Part shown: positions 19,012 through 27,966 of the stretch, piece after piece
Layout: each line of letters opens with the position of its first letter
How positions within the stretch are numbered: position 1 is the stretch's first letter
From: BOG-931 sp963761525
GTDB taxonomy: Bacteria > Pseudomonadota > Alphaproteobacteria > Rhizobiales > Xanthobacteraceae
Direction of reading: 5' to 3'
DNA length: 64,000 nucleotides
Assembly (NCBI GenBank): GCA_963761525.1
Contig: CAVXHG010000009.1
Coordinates: forward strand, 310,001-374,000
Program-made: the position numbers and the translations under genes
Notes under the pieces: generated by a model
What the model saw: the letters and a program-made list of their open reading frames with translations, nothing else
The model's database searches: none
What the model was told of the DNA's origin: nothing

Positions 19012-19878
19012 ATGACGGTTCGCTCCCAACTGCTACGCCTTGTCTCAGGCGAGGATATTAACTTTCTTCTCACCAACCGGATTCCCCGCCGGCTGGCGAC
19101 TCGGTTTGTCGGTTGGCTCAGCCAGATCGAACAGCCGATGGTTCGCGACGTCTCGATCGCCCTATGGCGGTTCTTTTCAGATGTGGATTTGAAAGACGCC
19201 AAAAAAAAGCAGTTCAGCAGCATGCACGACTGCTTCACCCGCGAGCTGAAAGAGGGGGCGCGGCCGGTCGATTCTCGACCGGAAATCCTGACCAGCCCAT
19301 GCGATGCGATTGTTGGAGCTTGCGGAAGAATTGCCGGCACGCAACTCTACCAAGCCAAGGGCTTCCCCTACACGCTACAAGACCTATTAAGCGATCCTGA
19401 ATTGGTCGAGACATATCGGGATGGCCATTACGTCACGTTACGGCTCACGGCGGGCATGTATCATCGGTTCCACGCGCCGCACGACTGCCGTGTGGATAAG
19501 GTGATCTACGTTTCCGGCGACACCTGGAACGTCAATCCGATCGCACTAAAGCGCGTCGAAAAGCTGTTCTGCAAGAACGAGCGGGCGGTGTTGCGAACGG
19601 TGCTTGCGCCAACCGGCGACAAGGTGACGATTGTTCTTGTCGCGGCCGTCTTAGTGGCAAGTATCCGTCTGCACTTTCTCGACGTGCTGCTTGGCCTGAA
19701 GCATCGCGGCCCCAACGTGTTTGATTGCAGTGCCGATTTTATCAAAGGCCAGGAATTGGGCTGGTTTCAACACGGTTCGACAGCGATCGTCTTTGCGCCG
19801 AAGCATTTTTCGCTGTGCGATGATGTGGGCGAAGGGACGATGGTTCGTGTCGGACATCCTCTGATGCGGCTGTCTTGA
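19012..19878 (+). CDS. psd: Phosphatidylserine decarboxylase proenzyme
   Basis: Psd decarboxylates phosphatidylserine to phosphatidylethanolamine at the inner membrane using a self-made pyruvoyl group. The 288-aa protein has the family blocks LTSPCDAIVGACG (catalytic Asp) and YHRFHAPHDC (His), and near the C-terminus QELGWFQHGSTAIVFAP, whose GST supplies the pyruvoyl serine at the self-cleavage site. The residue before GST is His, where LGST or MGST is more usual. The start at 19012 removes a poorly conserved 18-residue extension; an upstream ATG at 18958 overlaps the aminotransferase gene. It probably acts upstream of PmtA. Confidence 0.9.
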   Translation: MTVRSQLLRLVSGEDINFLLTNRIPRRLATRFVGWLSQIEQPMVRDVSIALWRFFSDVDLKDAKKKQFSSMHDCFTRELKEGARPVDSRPEILTSPCDAIVGACGRIAGTQLYQAKGFPYTLQDLLSDPELVETYRDGHYVTLRLTAGMYHRFHAPHDCRVDKVIYVSGDTWNVNPIALKRVEKLFCKNERAVLRTVLAPTGDKVTIVLVAAVLVASIRLHFLDVLLGLKHRGPNVFDCSADFIKGQELGWFQHGSTAIVFAPKHFSLCDDVGEGTMVRVGHPLMRLS

Positions 19879-19887
19879 GGGCCTTGA

Positions 19888-20889
19888 TCAAATGCCGGCG
19901 CGGACTCGCGCAAATGACAGAGTTTCTACGGGGAGCTTGTGTTTGCCGGTAGTCCTGCGCGGCGCAGTCTTACTGTCAGTCATGCGGCCGTTTGTCGTTT
20001 TGAAGGCCTGCGCTTCGGCGATCACCCATTTGGCGAATGATTCAATAGCGTAGGAACTGGCTCGCGTCTCAGGCAGGATCAGATGATACGACGTCTTCAG
20101 ATTGGCGAAGCCGCGGGCCACGATCTCGAGCCGATTCGTCGCGACGCCATCTTCGACCAGATAGCGCGGCAGCAGCGCGAGGCCGACGCCGGCGACCGCC
20201 GCCTGCACGACCATCGCGTAATTCTGATAGGTGTGGCCGTTCAACGGGCCATCGAGTTCGGCGCCGGCTTCGCTCATCCATTCGAGCCAGCGGCTCGGCC
20301 CACCCATGTTGTGTAGAAGGGGGAATTTGGTGATGTCGGCAGCTACCTGTACCCCGAGGCCTGCGCCTAATTTTGGGCTAGCCACCGCGACCATGTCTTC
20401 ATCAAATAGATGATAGGAGATCGTCCCAGGCCACTGAGACGCACTATGAAGGATTGCTGCGTCGAAGGTCGCGCGTGAATAGTCAATCGGTACCTGCCAC
20501 GCCGTGACGTGAATGGTAATGGCGGGGTTCTGCTTTTGAAAATGTGACAAGCGGGGCACAAGCCAGAAACCGGCGAAAGTCGGCAGTGCTGAGATATTCA
20601 AGCTGGTATTATTGGAGAGAGACTTGACGCTGCTGCCGGCGTCGCCAAGGTCACGCAGCGCTTTCTTCACTTGCGGCAGATATAGACGCCCGGCATCTGT
20701 CAGAACGATGCGCTGCCGGACACGTTCGAATAATCGAAGGCCAAGATGCGTTTCGATCTCGCGTACCTGGCGGCTGACTGCGCCCTGAGTCAGATTGAGT
20801 TGGTCGGCCGCGCGCGTGAAGCTGCTGTGCTCAGCGGCCGCCACGAATGCAACAAGACCATCGATCGACGGAAGTTCGCCCCGCTTCAA
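19888..20889 (-). CDS. LysR family transcriptional regulator, GcvA-like
   Basis: The 333-aa protein has an N-terminal winged helix (SSFTRAADQLNLTQGAVSRQVREIE) and a LysR effector-binding domain beginning LNISALPTFAGFWLVPRL, the pattern of GcvA-type regulators. The last ~30 residues are a basic extension. It ends 9 bp from the convergent psd stop. Its target is not obvious: the GST gene lies upstream on the same strand rather than divergent. LysR proteins usually bind near their own promoter and a co-regulated gene. Confidence 0.88.
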   Translation of the reverse strand: MKRGELPSIDGLVAFVAAAEHSSFTRAADQLNLTQGAVSRQVREIETHLGLRLFERVRQRIVLTDAGRLYLPQVKKALRDLGDAGSSVKSLSNNTSLNISALPTFAGFWLVPRLSHFQKQNPAITIHVTAWQVPIDYSRATFDAAILHSASQWPGTISYHLFDEDMVAVASPKLGAGLGVQVAADITKFPLLHNMGGPSRWLEWMSEAGAELDGPLNGHTYQNYAMVVQAAVAGVGLALLPRYLVEDGVATNRLEIVARGFANLKTSYHLILPETRASSYAIESFAKWVIAEAQAFKTTNGRMTDSKTAPRRTTGKHKLPVETLSFARVRAGI

Positions 20890-21048
20890 CGCAGGCTCCG
20901 ACGCAATGCCACACGATATGTCATCAACGAATGCAGTCTCTCATTCCGCGGTATTTTTACCGCCTGACGCACCTAACGCACGCTCATGGCTGAAGTCTTT
21001 GCCATGTTGATGCTGTGGATTTTGCGCGATTTTCACGCTAACGCGAAG

Positions 21049-21687
21049 TTATTTAGCTGCGGCCTTTTGCAGCGCCACCAACTCGTCATCGAGTTCCTTT
21101 GCCCGAGAAAACGCAGGGCGAACGCTTAGGCGCTGCCAATATTGCTCAAAGGCGGGCCGTTTTTCCATTGTGCCGAACATCAAGCCAAATCCGATGGCTG
21201 ATCCGACATAGACATCGGCAGCACTGAAATTATCGCCGAGTAAGTATTTACCATTCGAAACCGCGCTTTCGAGCGCGTTCATGGTGTCTGTGAAAGTTCC
21301 GTAGCCGATCATGCGTTCACGTTCCGGCGGGACGACAAAGTTGAGTGCTTTGTTGCTTGTCGCCGCCTCGACGGGGCCCGCAGTGAAGAACATCCAGCGA
21401 TAATATGGTGCGCGCATCCGGTTGCCCACAGGCGGCGCGAGCCCGGCTTGTGGAAATGCGTCAGCGAGGTAGGCGCAAATAGCAGCGGCCTCGGTAACGA
21501 CGGCGTCGCCGTGCCGCAACGCCGGCACTTTGCCCATGGGATTGACCGCGAGATAGGTGGGGGCCTTCATGCTTGAGGCGTAATCGAGCACCTCGGTTTT
21601 GTAAGGCTGGCCGACTTCCTCGAGCATCCATCGGGCAATACGGCCGCGCGATTGCGGATTCGTATAGAAGACAAGTTCATCGGCCAT
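21049..21687 (-). CDS. Glutathione S-transferase
   Basis: The 212-aa cytosolic GST begins MADELVFYTNPQSRGRIARW. The thioredoxin-like domain contains the glutathione-site segment MGKVPALRHGDAVVTEAAAIC, and an all-helical C-terminal domain includes YLLGDNFSAADVYVGSAI. The serine in NPQSRGR is the likely catalytic residue. I chose 21687 because homologues start at this Met and the upstream 25 codons look non-coding. It conjugates glutathione to electrophiles or reduces peroxides; the substrate is unknown. It sits 83 bp downstream of kdpE on the same strand but is probably not part of the potassium system. Confidence 0.9.
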   Translation of the reverse strand: MADELVFYTNPQSRGRIARWMLEEVGQPYKTEVLDYASSMKAPTYLAVNPMGKVPALRHGDAVVTEAAAICAYLADAFPQAGLAPPVGNRMRAPYYRWMFFTAGPVEAATSNKALNFVVPPERERMIGYGTFTDTMNALESAVSNGKYLLGDNFSAADVYVGSAIGFGLMFGTMEKRPAFEQYWQRLSVRPAFSRAKELDDELVALQKAAAK

Positions 21688-21770
21688 GGTGGTGCTTCTC
21701 TTGTGTAAATCGAGAGCGGCGAATATGGAACGCCAAATGAGGCAGGGCAACGGCGGCGGCAACCACCTGC

Positions 21771-22460
21771 TTAATCGGGAGCCCGCAGCCGATAGCCGAT
21801 CCCGGTTTCAGTCAAAATGTGCTGCGGTCGCTCCGGATCGGTTTCGACCTTTTGCCGAAGCTGGCGCACATAGACGCGAAGGTACTGTGCGTCAGTCAGG
21901 TTGTCCCACAATTCGCCGAGCAGGAATTTATGAGTAAGCACCTTGCCTGCGTGCTGCACCAGCACGCGCAGTAAATCGTATTCCTTTGGCGAGAGCTTCA
22001 CCTCTTTGTCGCCGAGCTTGACGATGCGGCGAACAAGATCGACCGAGAGGTCTCCGACCCGGAATACCGGTCGCTCACCATGAGTTTGGAGCTGGTGGCG
22101 CAACGCGGCGCGAATTCGGGCGAGCAGTTCGTCCATTCCGAACGGCTTGGTTATGTAATCGTCAGCCCCGAAATCGAGTGCCTGGACCTTGCCGGCTTCA
22201 TCACCGCGGCTCGAGAGCACGACAATGGGGACGCTGTCGTTGCGCGCCCGGATCGTGCGCAGCAGCTCGTGACCCTGAATATCCGGCAAGCCGAGATCGA
22301 GAATAATCAAATCGGGCGACTCGTCCAATCGTTCGAGCGCGGTCTTGCCGTTCGTCGCCTCGATAGTCTGATAGCCTTGCGCATTAAGGCCCATGCGCAA
22401 CAGCTTGCGGATGGGCGGCTCGTCATCGACGATCAGCACACGGTGCGGGGTGGCATTCAT
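21771..22460 (-). CDS. kdpE: KdpE response regulator, OmpR family
   Basis: The 229-aa protein has a receiver domain with acidic pocket VDDEPP, phospho-acceptor Asp in LIILDLGLPDIQG and the conserved Lys in YITKPFG, then a winged-helix trans_reg_C domain (LSPKEYDLLRVLVQHAGKVL). Phosphorylated by KdpD, it activates the kdp operon under low potassium or osmotic stress. Its ATG overlaps the kdpD stop by 4 bp (ATGA), and both follow kdpFABC on the same strand. Confidence 0.96.
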   Translation of the reverse strand: MNATPHRVLIVDDEPPIRKLLRMGLNAQGYQTIEATNGKTALERLDESPDLIILDLGLPDIQGHELLRTIRARNDSVPIVVLSSRGDEAGKVQALDFGADDYITKPFGMDELLARIRAALRHQLQTHGERPVFRVGDLSVDLVRRIVKLGDKEVKLSPKEYDLLRVLVQHAGKVLTHKFLLGELWDNLTDAQYLRVYVRQLRQKVETDPERPQHILTETGIGYRLRAPD

Positions 22461-25177
22461 GCGGCGGTATCCAGGCGTTGCGGCTGGTCCGGAATTGGCA
22501 GTGTGATGGTGAAGACCGCGCCCTTGCGGTCGCCGCGATTGGCCGCCGTGATCGTTCCCTGCATTGCCTCGACAAAGCCCCGTGAGATCGCCAGGCCGAG
22601 TCCGGTACCGGCCCGGACCTGATCGGTTTTTTGCACGCGGTAGAACTTGTCGAAGATGTTCTCCAAATCGCCTTGCGGGATGCCTTCACCCTCGTCAACG
22701 ATCTGTAAGACGACGCTGTCGCGGTCGCGCCAACTGCGCACGTCTATAGTTGTGCCAGCCGCGGCGTATTTTGCGGCATTGTCGAGCAGATTGAACAGAG
22801 CCTGTTCGAAAAGCACGGCGTCTATCCGCACCATCGGCATGTCGATTGCAAGATCGAGATGAACGTGATGGCCGCCAAGGATCTTGGTTGCCCGCCGCAG
22901 CGCTGTTCCGACAATCTCTGAAAGATCGTGTGATGAGAGATTGGGCGCGATAGCGCCCGATTCAAGCTTGGTCATGTCGAGGAGGTTGGCGATGAATCGG
23001 TTGAGCCGCTCGGACTCGTCGATGACCGTCGCTAACAGATCGGCCTTCTCGCCGTCGCTGAGCTTGTCGCCAACATCCCGCATGGCGCTGGCTGAACCCA
23101 GCACCGCTGCAAGGGGTGTTTTCAGGTCGTGGGAAATCGAGGTGAGAAGCGCGGAACGCAGCCGTTCGGTTTCGGCGGTGCGTTCGACGCGATCCATGTC
23201 CTCAACGAGACGGACCCGCTCGATCGCTAGCGCGCCCTGATCCATCAGCGCGTCGAGCAGGCGCCTTTGATCGGGAGTAAGTAGCGGGCCGGGCTTGTCG
23301 CTGTCGATACCGACAACGCCGACCGGCCCGCGGCCGGTATGCATGGGCAAGAATAGGCGCTTGGCCCCCGGCAGCGTGTCGGAACCCCGACCGGCGGCAC
23401 GGTCGCTTTCCCATGTCCATTTCGCTGCGGCGATGTCCGCGTCGTCGAGCATATCTTCCGGCGGATAGCCGGCGCGGACGATGAGCGAGCCCTCGGTCGG
23501 AAGCAATAATACGACCCGCACCTTCAACATGAGGGCGGTTTGATAGGCGGTTGCCCATAGCACATCGTCGAGTGTGCCGGTGCCGGCAAGTTTGCGGCTG
23601 AATGCGTAGAGCGATTCCACAGTGCGCACGCGTGTTTGTGCAGCGACTGTCTGCATGCGTCCGCGCCCGGCGACATTGGAGACGATGATCGCAACCAGCG
23701 TGAACAACGCGAAAGCCGCAATGTTGTGGGGGTCGGTAATTGTGAAGGTGTAGATGGGCGGCAGGAAGAAGAAATTGTAGCACAGCGCCGAAGCCACACT
23801 CGCCAACAGCGACGGCCAAAGCCCGAAGCGTACCGCGACGCCGACCACGGCGGTCAGGAAGACCAGGTCGACATTCTCAACGCCAATCCAGTAATTGACC
23901 AGTTCGCCGCAGCCGAGCGCGATGGCGACGCCGAACAGCGCCCACACATAGGGGCGTGGCTCAAAATGTCTGATTTCGGCGGTGTCCGCGCTCTTTCTTG
24001 GAATGGGACTATCGGGAAGCTGGTCGCCGGCGATGACATGGACGCTGATATTTCCCGAGCGGCGCACCAGATCGTGCACCACCGAACCATGCAGGATTTC
24101 GAACCAGCGCGAGCGTGTCGATTTGCCGATGATGATTTGTGTCACGTTACGGGCGTGGGCGTAGCCGATTACATCGTCTGCGATGCTGCGGTCGCCGCCG
24201 GGGACCGTGACAGCTTCACCGCCCAGCGCTTCTGCGAGCCGCAACGTGTCGGCGATGCGGTCGCGCTCGACCTCGTTCAGTTGGGTGCTGCGGCGCCCTT
24301 CGACGTACAATGCCATCCACGGCCCATGCAGGCGGTCGGCCAATCGCTTGGCGTAGCGGACGAGGCTCGCGGTGCGGGGATCGTCGCTGACGCAGACCAG
24401 AATGCGTTCGCCGGCGGCCCACGGCCCCTGGATCGCATGAGCCTGCATCTCTGTGAGGAGCTGCTCGTCTACCCGCTCCGCGGTTCGGCGCAACGCGAGC
24501 TCGCGCAGTGCAGTCAAATTCGCGGGCGAGAAGAAGTTTTCAAGCGCGCGTTCAGCCTGCTTGGGGAAGTAGACCTTGCCTTCCTTGAGCCGTTCGATCA
24601 GATCGTCGGGTGTCAGATCAACCAGTTCGACCGCGTCGGCCCGATCGAATACGGCGTCCGGCACGGTCTCGCGGACGCGCACATGAGTAATCTGTGCGAC
24701 GACGTCATTAAGACTTTCGATGTGCTGGATATTGACGGTCGTGTAAACGTCGATGCCGTTGTTTCTCAGCTCCTCTACGTCGAGGTAGCGTTTCGGATGC
24801 CGGCTGCCTTCAGCGTTGGTATGCGCGAGTTCGTCAACAAGCACAATTTGCGGCCGGCGCGCCAAGATGGCGTCGATATCCATTTCGCGGAGCAGCTGGC
24901 CTTTATATTCAACGTTCCGGCGCGGGATGACCTCGATCCCAGCCAGCAGCGCCTCGGTCTCTTTACGGCCGTGGGTCTCGACCACGCCGGCGACGACATC
25001 ATAACCGTCTTTCAGGCGCGCGTGCGCCTGTTGCAGCATCTCATAAGTCTTGCCGACGCCAGGAGCAGCGCCGACGAAAATCCGAAGCTTGCCGGTATGA
25101 TGCTCTGCGCGCCGCGCCGCTTCGAGCAGAGCTTCCGGTGAGGGCCGATGTTCAGAATCGCGCCTCTGGTCCGCCAT
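22457..25177 (-). CDS. kdpD: KdpD osmosensitive potassium sensor histidine kinase
   Basis: The 906-aa protein has the full KdpD layout: an N-terminal KdpD domain with Walker A (GAAPGVGKTYEML), a universal-stress-protein-like domain (~250-380), four short membrane helices (DUF4118, ~400-500), a GAF region, HisKA with SHDLKTPLAAVLG and a HATPase with GTGLGLAISRGFVEAM. It senses K+ limitation at the inner membrane and controls KdpE phosphorylation. It lies 37 bp downstream of kdpC and overlaps kdpE. A long open frame on the opposite strand is a GC-rich shadow. Confidence 0.96.
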   Translation of the reverse strand: MADQRRDSEHRPSPEALLEAARRAEHHTGKLRIFVGAAPGVGKTYEMLQQAHARLKDGYDVVAGVVETHGRKETEALLAGIEVIPRRNVEYKGQLLREMDIDAILARRPQIVLVDELAHTNAEGSRHPKRYLDVEELRNNGIDVYTTVNIQHIESLNDVVAQITHVRVRETVPDAVFDRADAVELVDLTPDDLIERLKEGKVYFPKQAERALENFFSPANLTALRELALRRTAERVDEQLLTEMQAHAIQGPWAAGERILVCVSDDPRTASLVRYAKRLADRLHGPWMALYVEGRRSTQLNEVERDRIADTLRLAEALGGEAVTVPGGDRSIADDVIGYAHARNVTQIIIGKSTRSRWFEILHGSVVHDLVRRSGNISVHVIAGDQLPDSPIPRKSADTAEIRHFEPRPYVWALFGVAIALGCGELVNYWIGVENVDLVFLTAVVGVAVRFGLWPSLLASVASALCYNFFFLPPIYTFTITDPHNIAAFALFTLVAIIVSNVAGRGRMQTVAAQTRVRTVESLYAFSRKLAGTGTLDDVLWATAYQTALMLKVRVVLLLPTEGSLIVRAGYPPEDMLDDADIAAAKWTWESDRAAGRGSDTLPGAKRLFLPMHTGRGPVGVVGIDSDKPGPLLTPDQRRLLDALMDQGALAIERVRLVEDMDRVERTAETERLRSALLTSISHDLKTPLAAVLGSASAMRDVGDKLSDGEKADLLATVIDESERLNRFIANLLDMTKLESGAIAPNLSSHDLSEIVGTALRRATKILGGHHVHLDLAIDMPMVRIDAVLFEQALFNLLDNAAKYAAAGTTIDVRSWRDRDSVVLQIVDEGEGIPQGDLENIFDKFYRVQKTDQVRAGTGLGLAISRGFVEAMQGTITAANRGDRKGAVFTITLPIPDQPQRLDTAA

Positions 25178-25214
25178 CCGTTATAAATAATCTCAAAGTG
25201 CTTAGTGTACCAGC

Positions 25215-25820
25215 TTATCCAGCAGTCAGTTTGTCGAGCGCGAGATTAAGCTGCAAAACGTTAACGCGTGGCTCGCCCAGTAAACCGAGCAAACGGCCCT
25301 GCGTGTTGTCCGTCACCAACTGACGAACGCGATCTTCCGGCAAGTTGCGCACCTTGGCGACGCGCGGCACCTGAAAGAGCGCCGCTTCCGGCGAGATATC
25401 CGGGTCGAGACCGCTTGCCGATGTCGTTACCAGATCGGCTGGGACGGGCATCGAGGGATTTTCCTTCTTAAGCGCTTCCATATCGCCCTGGACGCGGTCG
25501 ATCAAAGCCTTGTTCGACGGTCCGAGATTCGAGCCGCCGGAGTTTGCAGCGTTGTATGGCGCGGGAACGGTCTTTGTTGAGTCATTCGGGTCGGCCGCCG
25601 TGGTCGCGGACGGCCGGCCATGAAAATACTTGTCGCTGGTAAATTGCTGGCCGATCAGCGCAGAGCCGACGACGGTGCCGTCGCGTTCGATCAGGCTGCC
25701 TTGCGCCTGACTGGGAAAGATGGCCTGGGCGATGCCGGTCATTGCCAGCGGATAGGCGAGGCCGGTGATCAGCGTCAGTGCGAGGAGAACAACGATGGCC
25801 GGACGGATTTCACGAATCAT
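25215..25820 (-). CDS. kdpC: KdpC subunit of the potassium-transporting ATPase
   Basis: The 201-aa protein has one N-terminal membrane helix (AIVVLLALTLITGLAYPLAMTG) and a periplasmic domain with the family motifs GSALIGQQFTSDKYFHGRPSA, LVTTSASGLDPDISPEAA and GEPRVNVLQLNLALD. KdpC is the single-span subunit of the KdpFABC complex and assists high-affinity K+ binding. The ATG lies 12 bp after the kdpB stop. Confidence 0.96.
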   Translation of the reverse strand: MIREIRPAIVVLLALTLITGLAYPLAMTGIAQAIFPSQAQGSLIERDGTVVGSALIGQQFTSDKYFHGRPSATTAADPNDSTKTVPAPYNAANSGGSNLGPSNKALIDRVQGDMEALKKENPSMPVPADLVTTSASGLDPDISPEAALFQVPRVAKVRNLPEDRVRQLVTDNTQGRLLGLLGEPRVNVLQLNLALDKLTAG

Positions 25821-25832
25821 GAGATGCCTCCC

Positions 25833-27950
25833 TTAAACGAGGTGCAGGGCGGTGACGATGACATCGATCGCCTTGATGCCGACGAACGGAATGATCACGC
25901 CGCCGCCTCCGTAGATCAGGAGATTGCGGCGCAGCAGCGGGCCGGCGCCAATCGGGCGATATCGGACCCCTTTCAGCGACAGCGGGATCAGCGCGATGAT
26001 GATCAAGGCGTTGAAAATGATTGCCGAAAGGATAGCGCTCTCAGGCGTCTTAAGGTTCATGATGTTCAATGCCTGCAACTGCGGATAGAACGCCACGAAC
26101 ATCGCCGGAATGATTGCGAAGTATTTTGCAACATCGTTGGCAATCGAAAATGTGGTCAGCGCACCGCGAGTCATCAGAAGCTGCTTGCCGATCTCCACGA
26201 TCTCAATGAGCTTGGTCGGATTAGAATCGAGATCCACCATATTGCCGGCTTCGCGTGCGGCCTGAGTGCCGGTGTTCATGGCGACGCCAACGTCGGCCTG
26301 GGCAAGCGCCGGTGCGTCGTTGGTGCCGTCGCCGCACATCGCGACAAGCTTGCCCTTAGCTTGCTCGTCGCGGATGAGCTGAAGCTTGTCCTCAGGCGTT
26401 GCCTGGGCAAGGAAGTCATCGACCCCGGCCTCGGCGGCGATTGCAGCCGCCGTCATCGGGTTGTCGCCAGTAATCATCACCGTACGAATGCCCATGCGCC
26501 GCAATTCGGCGAAGCGTTCGCGAATTCCGCCTTTGACGATGTCTTTGAGCTGAATGACGCCAAGCAGCTTGCCGTCTTTCGCTACCGCAAGCGGCGTTCC
26601 ACCGGATTTGGCAATAGCATCGGCAATAGCATGGATTTCGCGCGCAGTGTCGGCACTGATGTTGGGCCGCAGGGCCTGCACGGCACCGCCCGCGGCGACC
26701 GCGGTCGCTGGTCCACTCACGAAAGCCAGTATCGAATCCACCGCGCCCTTGCGGACCCAGGAGGAGCCAATGTCGACGCCGCTCATCCGTGTTTGTGCGG
26801 TGAATGGAATGAAGTTCGCTTTCAGCTCGGCGAGGTCGCGGCCGCGGATGCCATATTTCTCCTTTGCCAGCACCACAATCGAGCGGCCTTCCGGAGTTTC
26901 ATCAGCGAGTGAAGCAAGCTGCGCCGCATCGGCCAATTCCTGTTCGGTCACGCCGCGCACGGGTTTGAATTCGGTCGCCTGGCGATTGCCAAGCGTGATG
27001 GTTCCGGTCTTGTCGAGGAGCAGCGTGTCTACGTCGCCGGCGGCCTCGACCGCGCGGCCGGACATGGCCAGAACATTGAAGCGCACGAGCCGATCCATGC
27101 CGGCGATGCCGATAGCGGACAGTAGCGCACCGATAGTGGTCGGGATGAGAGTGACGAACAGCGCCACCAGGATCACCACGGAGATCGCGCCCCCGGTGTA
27201 GGCGACATAGCTCGGGATCGTTGCGGTTGCGAACACGAAGATAATGGTCAGGCCGATCAGAAGAATGTTCAGTGCGATTTCGTTCGGCGTTTTCTGCCGT
27301 TCCGCTCCTTCGACCAACCTGATCATGCGATCGAGGAACGTCGAGCCAGGCGCTGCGGTGATGCGGACGCGTATCCAGTCGGACAGGACCTGGGTACCGC
27401 CGGTCACCGCCGAGCGGTCGCCACCGGATTCACGGATAACCGGCGCGGATTCACCGGTAATGGCCGCTTCGTTCACCGAAGCCATGCCTTCGATTACCTC
27501 GCCGTCGGATGGGATCGTGTCTCCGGGCTCAACGAGAACGACGTTCCCGACCTTGAGGTCAGTCGAGGGAATAAGGCGATAGTTTTGGCTGTCGCCAGCC
27601 TCCGACAGCAGCTTGGCCTGAGTCTCAGTGCGCTGACGCCGTAGGGTGTCAGCCTGCGCCTTGCCGCGCCCTTCGGCGACGGCCTCGGCAAAATTCGCGA
27701 ACAGCACGGTGAACCAAAGCCAGAGGATGATCTGAAACTCGAACAGGACGTGCGCACCGCCCGTGAAGAGGTCGCGGATCAGGATCACGGTGGTCAGTGC
27801 GGTGACGATCTCGAGCACGAACATGACCGGGTTCTTGATCAGCGTTCGCGGATTGAGCTTGGCGAAGGACGAGACGATTGCCGGCATCACGATCTTGGGA
27901 TCGAGCAGCGCCGACACCGGCATTGTTCTGCGTTGGGTCGAGGTTTCCAT
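25833..27950 (-). CDS. kdpB: KdpB, P-type ATPase catalytic subunit
   Basis: The 705-aa subunit hydrolyses ATP to drive K+ uptake through KdpA. Visible motifs are TGESAPV (actuator), the phosphorylated Asp in LLLDKTGTITLGN, MITGDNPMTAAAIA, and GDGTNDAPALAQADVGVAMN (hinge). Membrane helices are in the expected places. I start at METSTQRR (27950). The 15-codon longer frame overlaps the kdpA stop and is unlikely. The gene lies 16 bp downstream of kdpA. Confidence 0.96.
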   Translation of the reverse strand: METSTQRRTMPVSALLDPKIVMPAIVSSFAKLNPRTLIKNPVMFVLEIVTALTTVILIRDLFTGGAHVLFEFQIILWLWFTVLFANFAEAVAEGRGKAQADTLRRQRTETQAKLLSEAGDSQNYRLIPSTDLKVGNVVLVEPGDTIPSDGEVIEGMASVNEAAITGESAPVIRESGGDRSAVTGGTQVLSDWIRVRITAAPGSTFLDRMIRLVEGAERQKTPNEIALNILLIGLTIIFVFATATIPSYVAYTGGAISVVILVALFVTLIPTTIGALLSAIGIAGMDRLVRFNVLAMSGRAVEAAGDVDTLLLDKTGTITLGNRQATEFKPVRGVTEQELADAAQLASLADETPEGRSIVVLAKEKYGIRGRDLAELKANFIPFTAQTRMSGVDIGSSWVRKGAVDSILAFVSGPATAVAAGGAVQALRPNISADTAREIHAIADAIAKSGGTPLAVAKDGKLLGVIQLKDIVKGGIRERFAELRRMGIRTVMITGDNPMTAAAIAAEAGVDDFLAQATPEDKLQLIRDEQAKGKLVAMCGDGTNDAPALAQADVGVAMNTGTQAAREAGNMVDLDSNPTKLIEIVEIGKQLLMTRGALTTFSIANDVAKYFAIIPAMFVAFYPQLQALNIMNLKTPESAILSAIIFNALIIIALIPLSLKGVRYRPIGAGPLLRRNLLIYGGGGVIIPFVGIKAIDVIVTALHLV

Positions 27951-27966
27951 CGGGGCTACTCCGGAC

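Noticed and set aside
23636..25141. Separate 501-codon plus-strand gene inside kdpD
   Set aside because: kdpD is conserved along its full length; the plus-strand frame is a GC-rich shadow.
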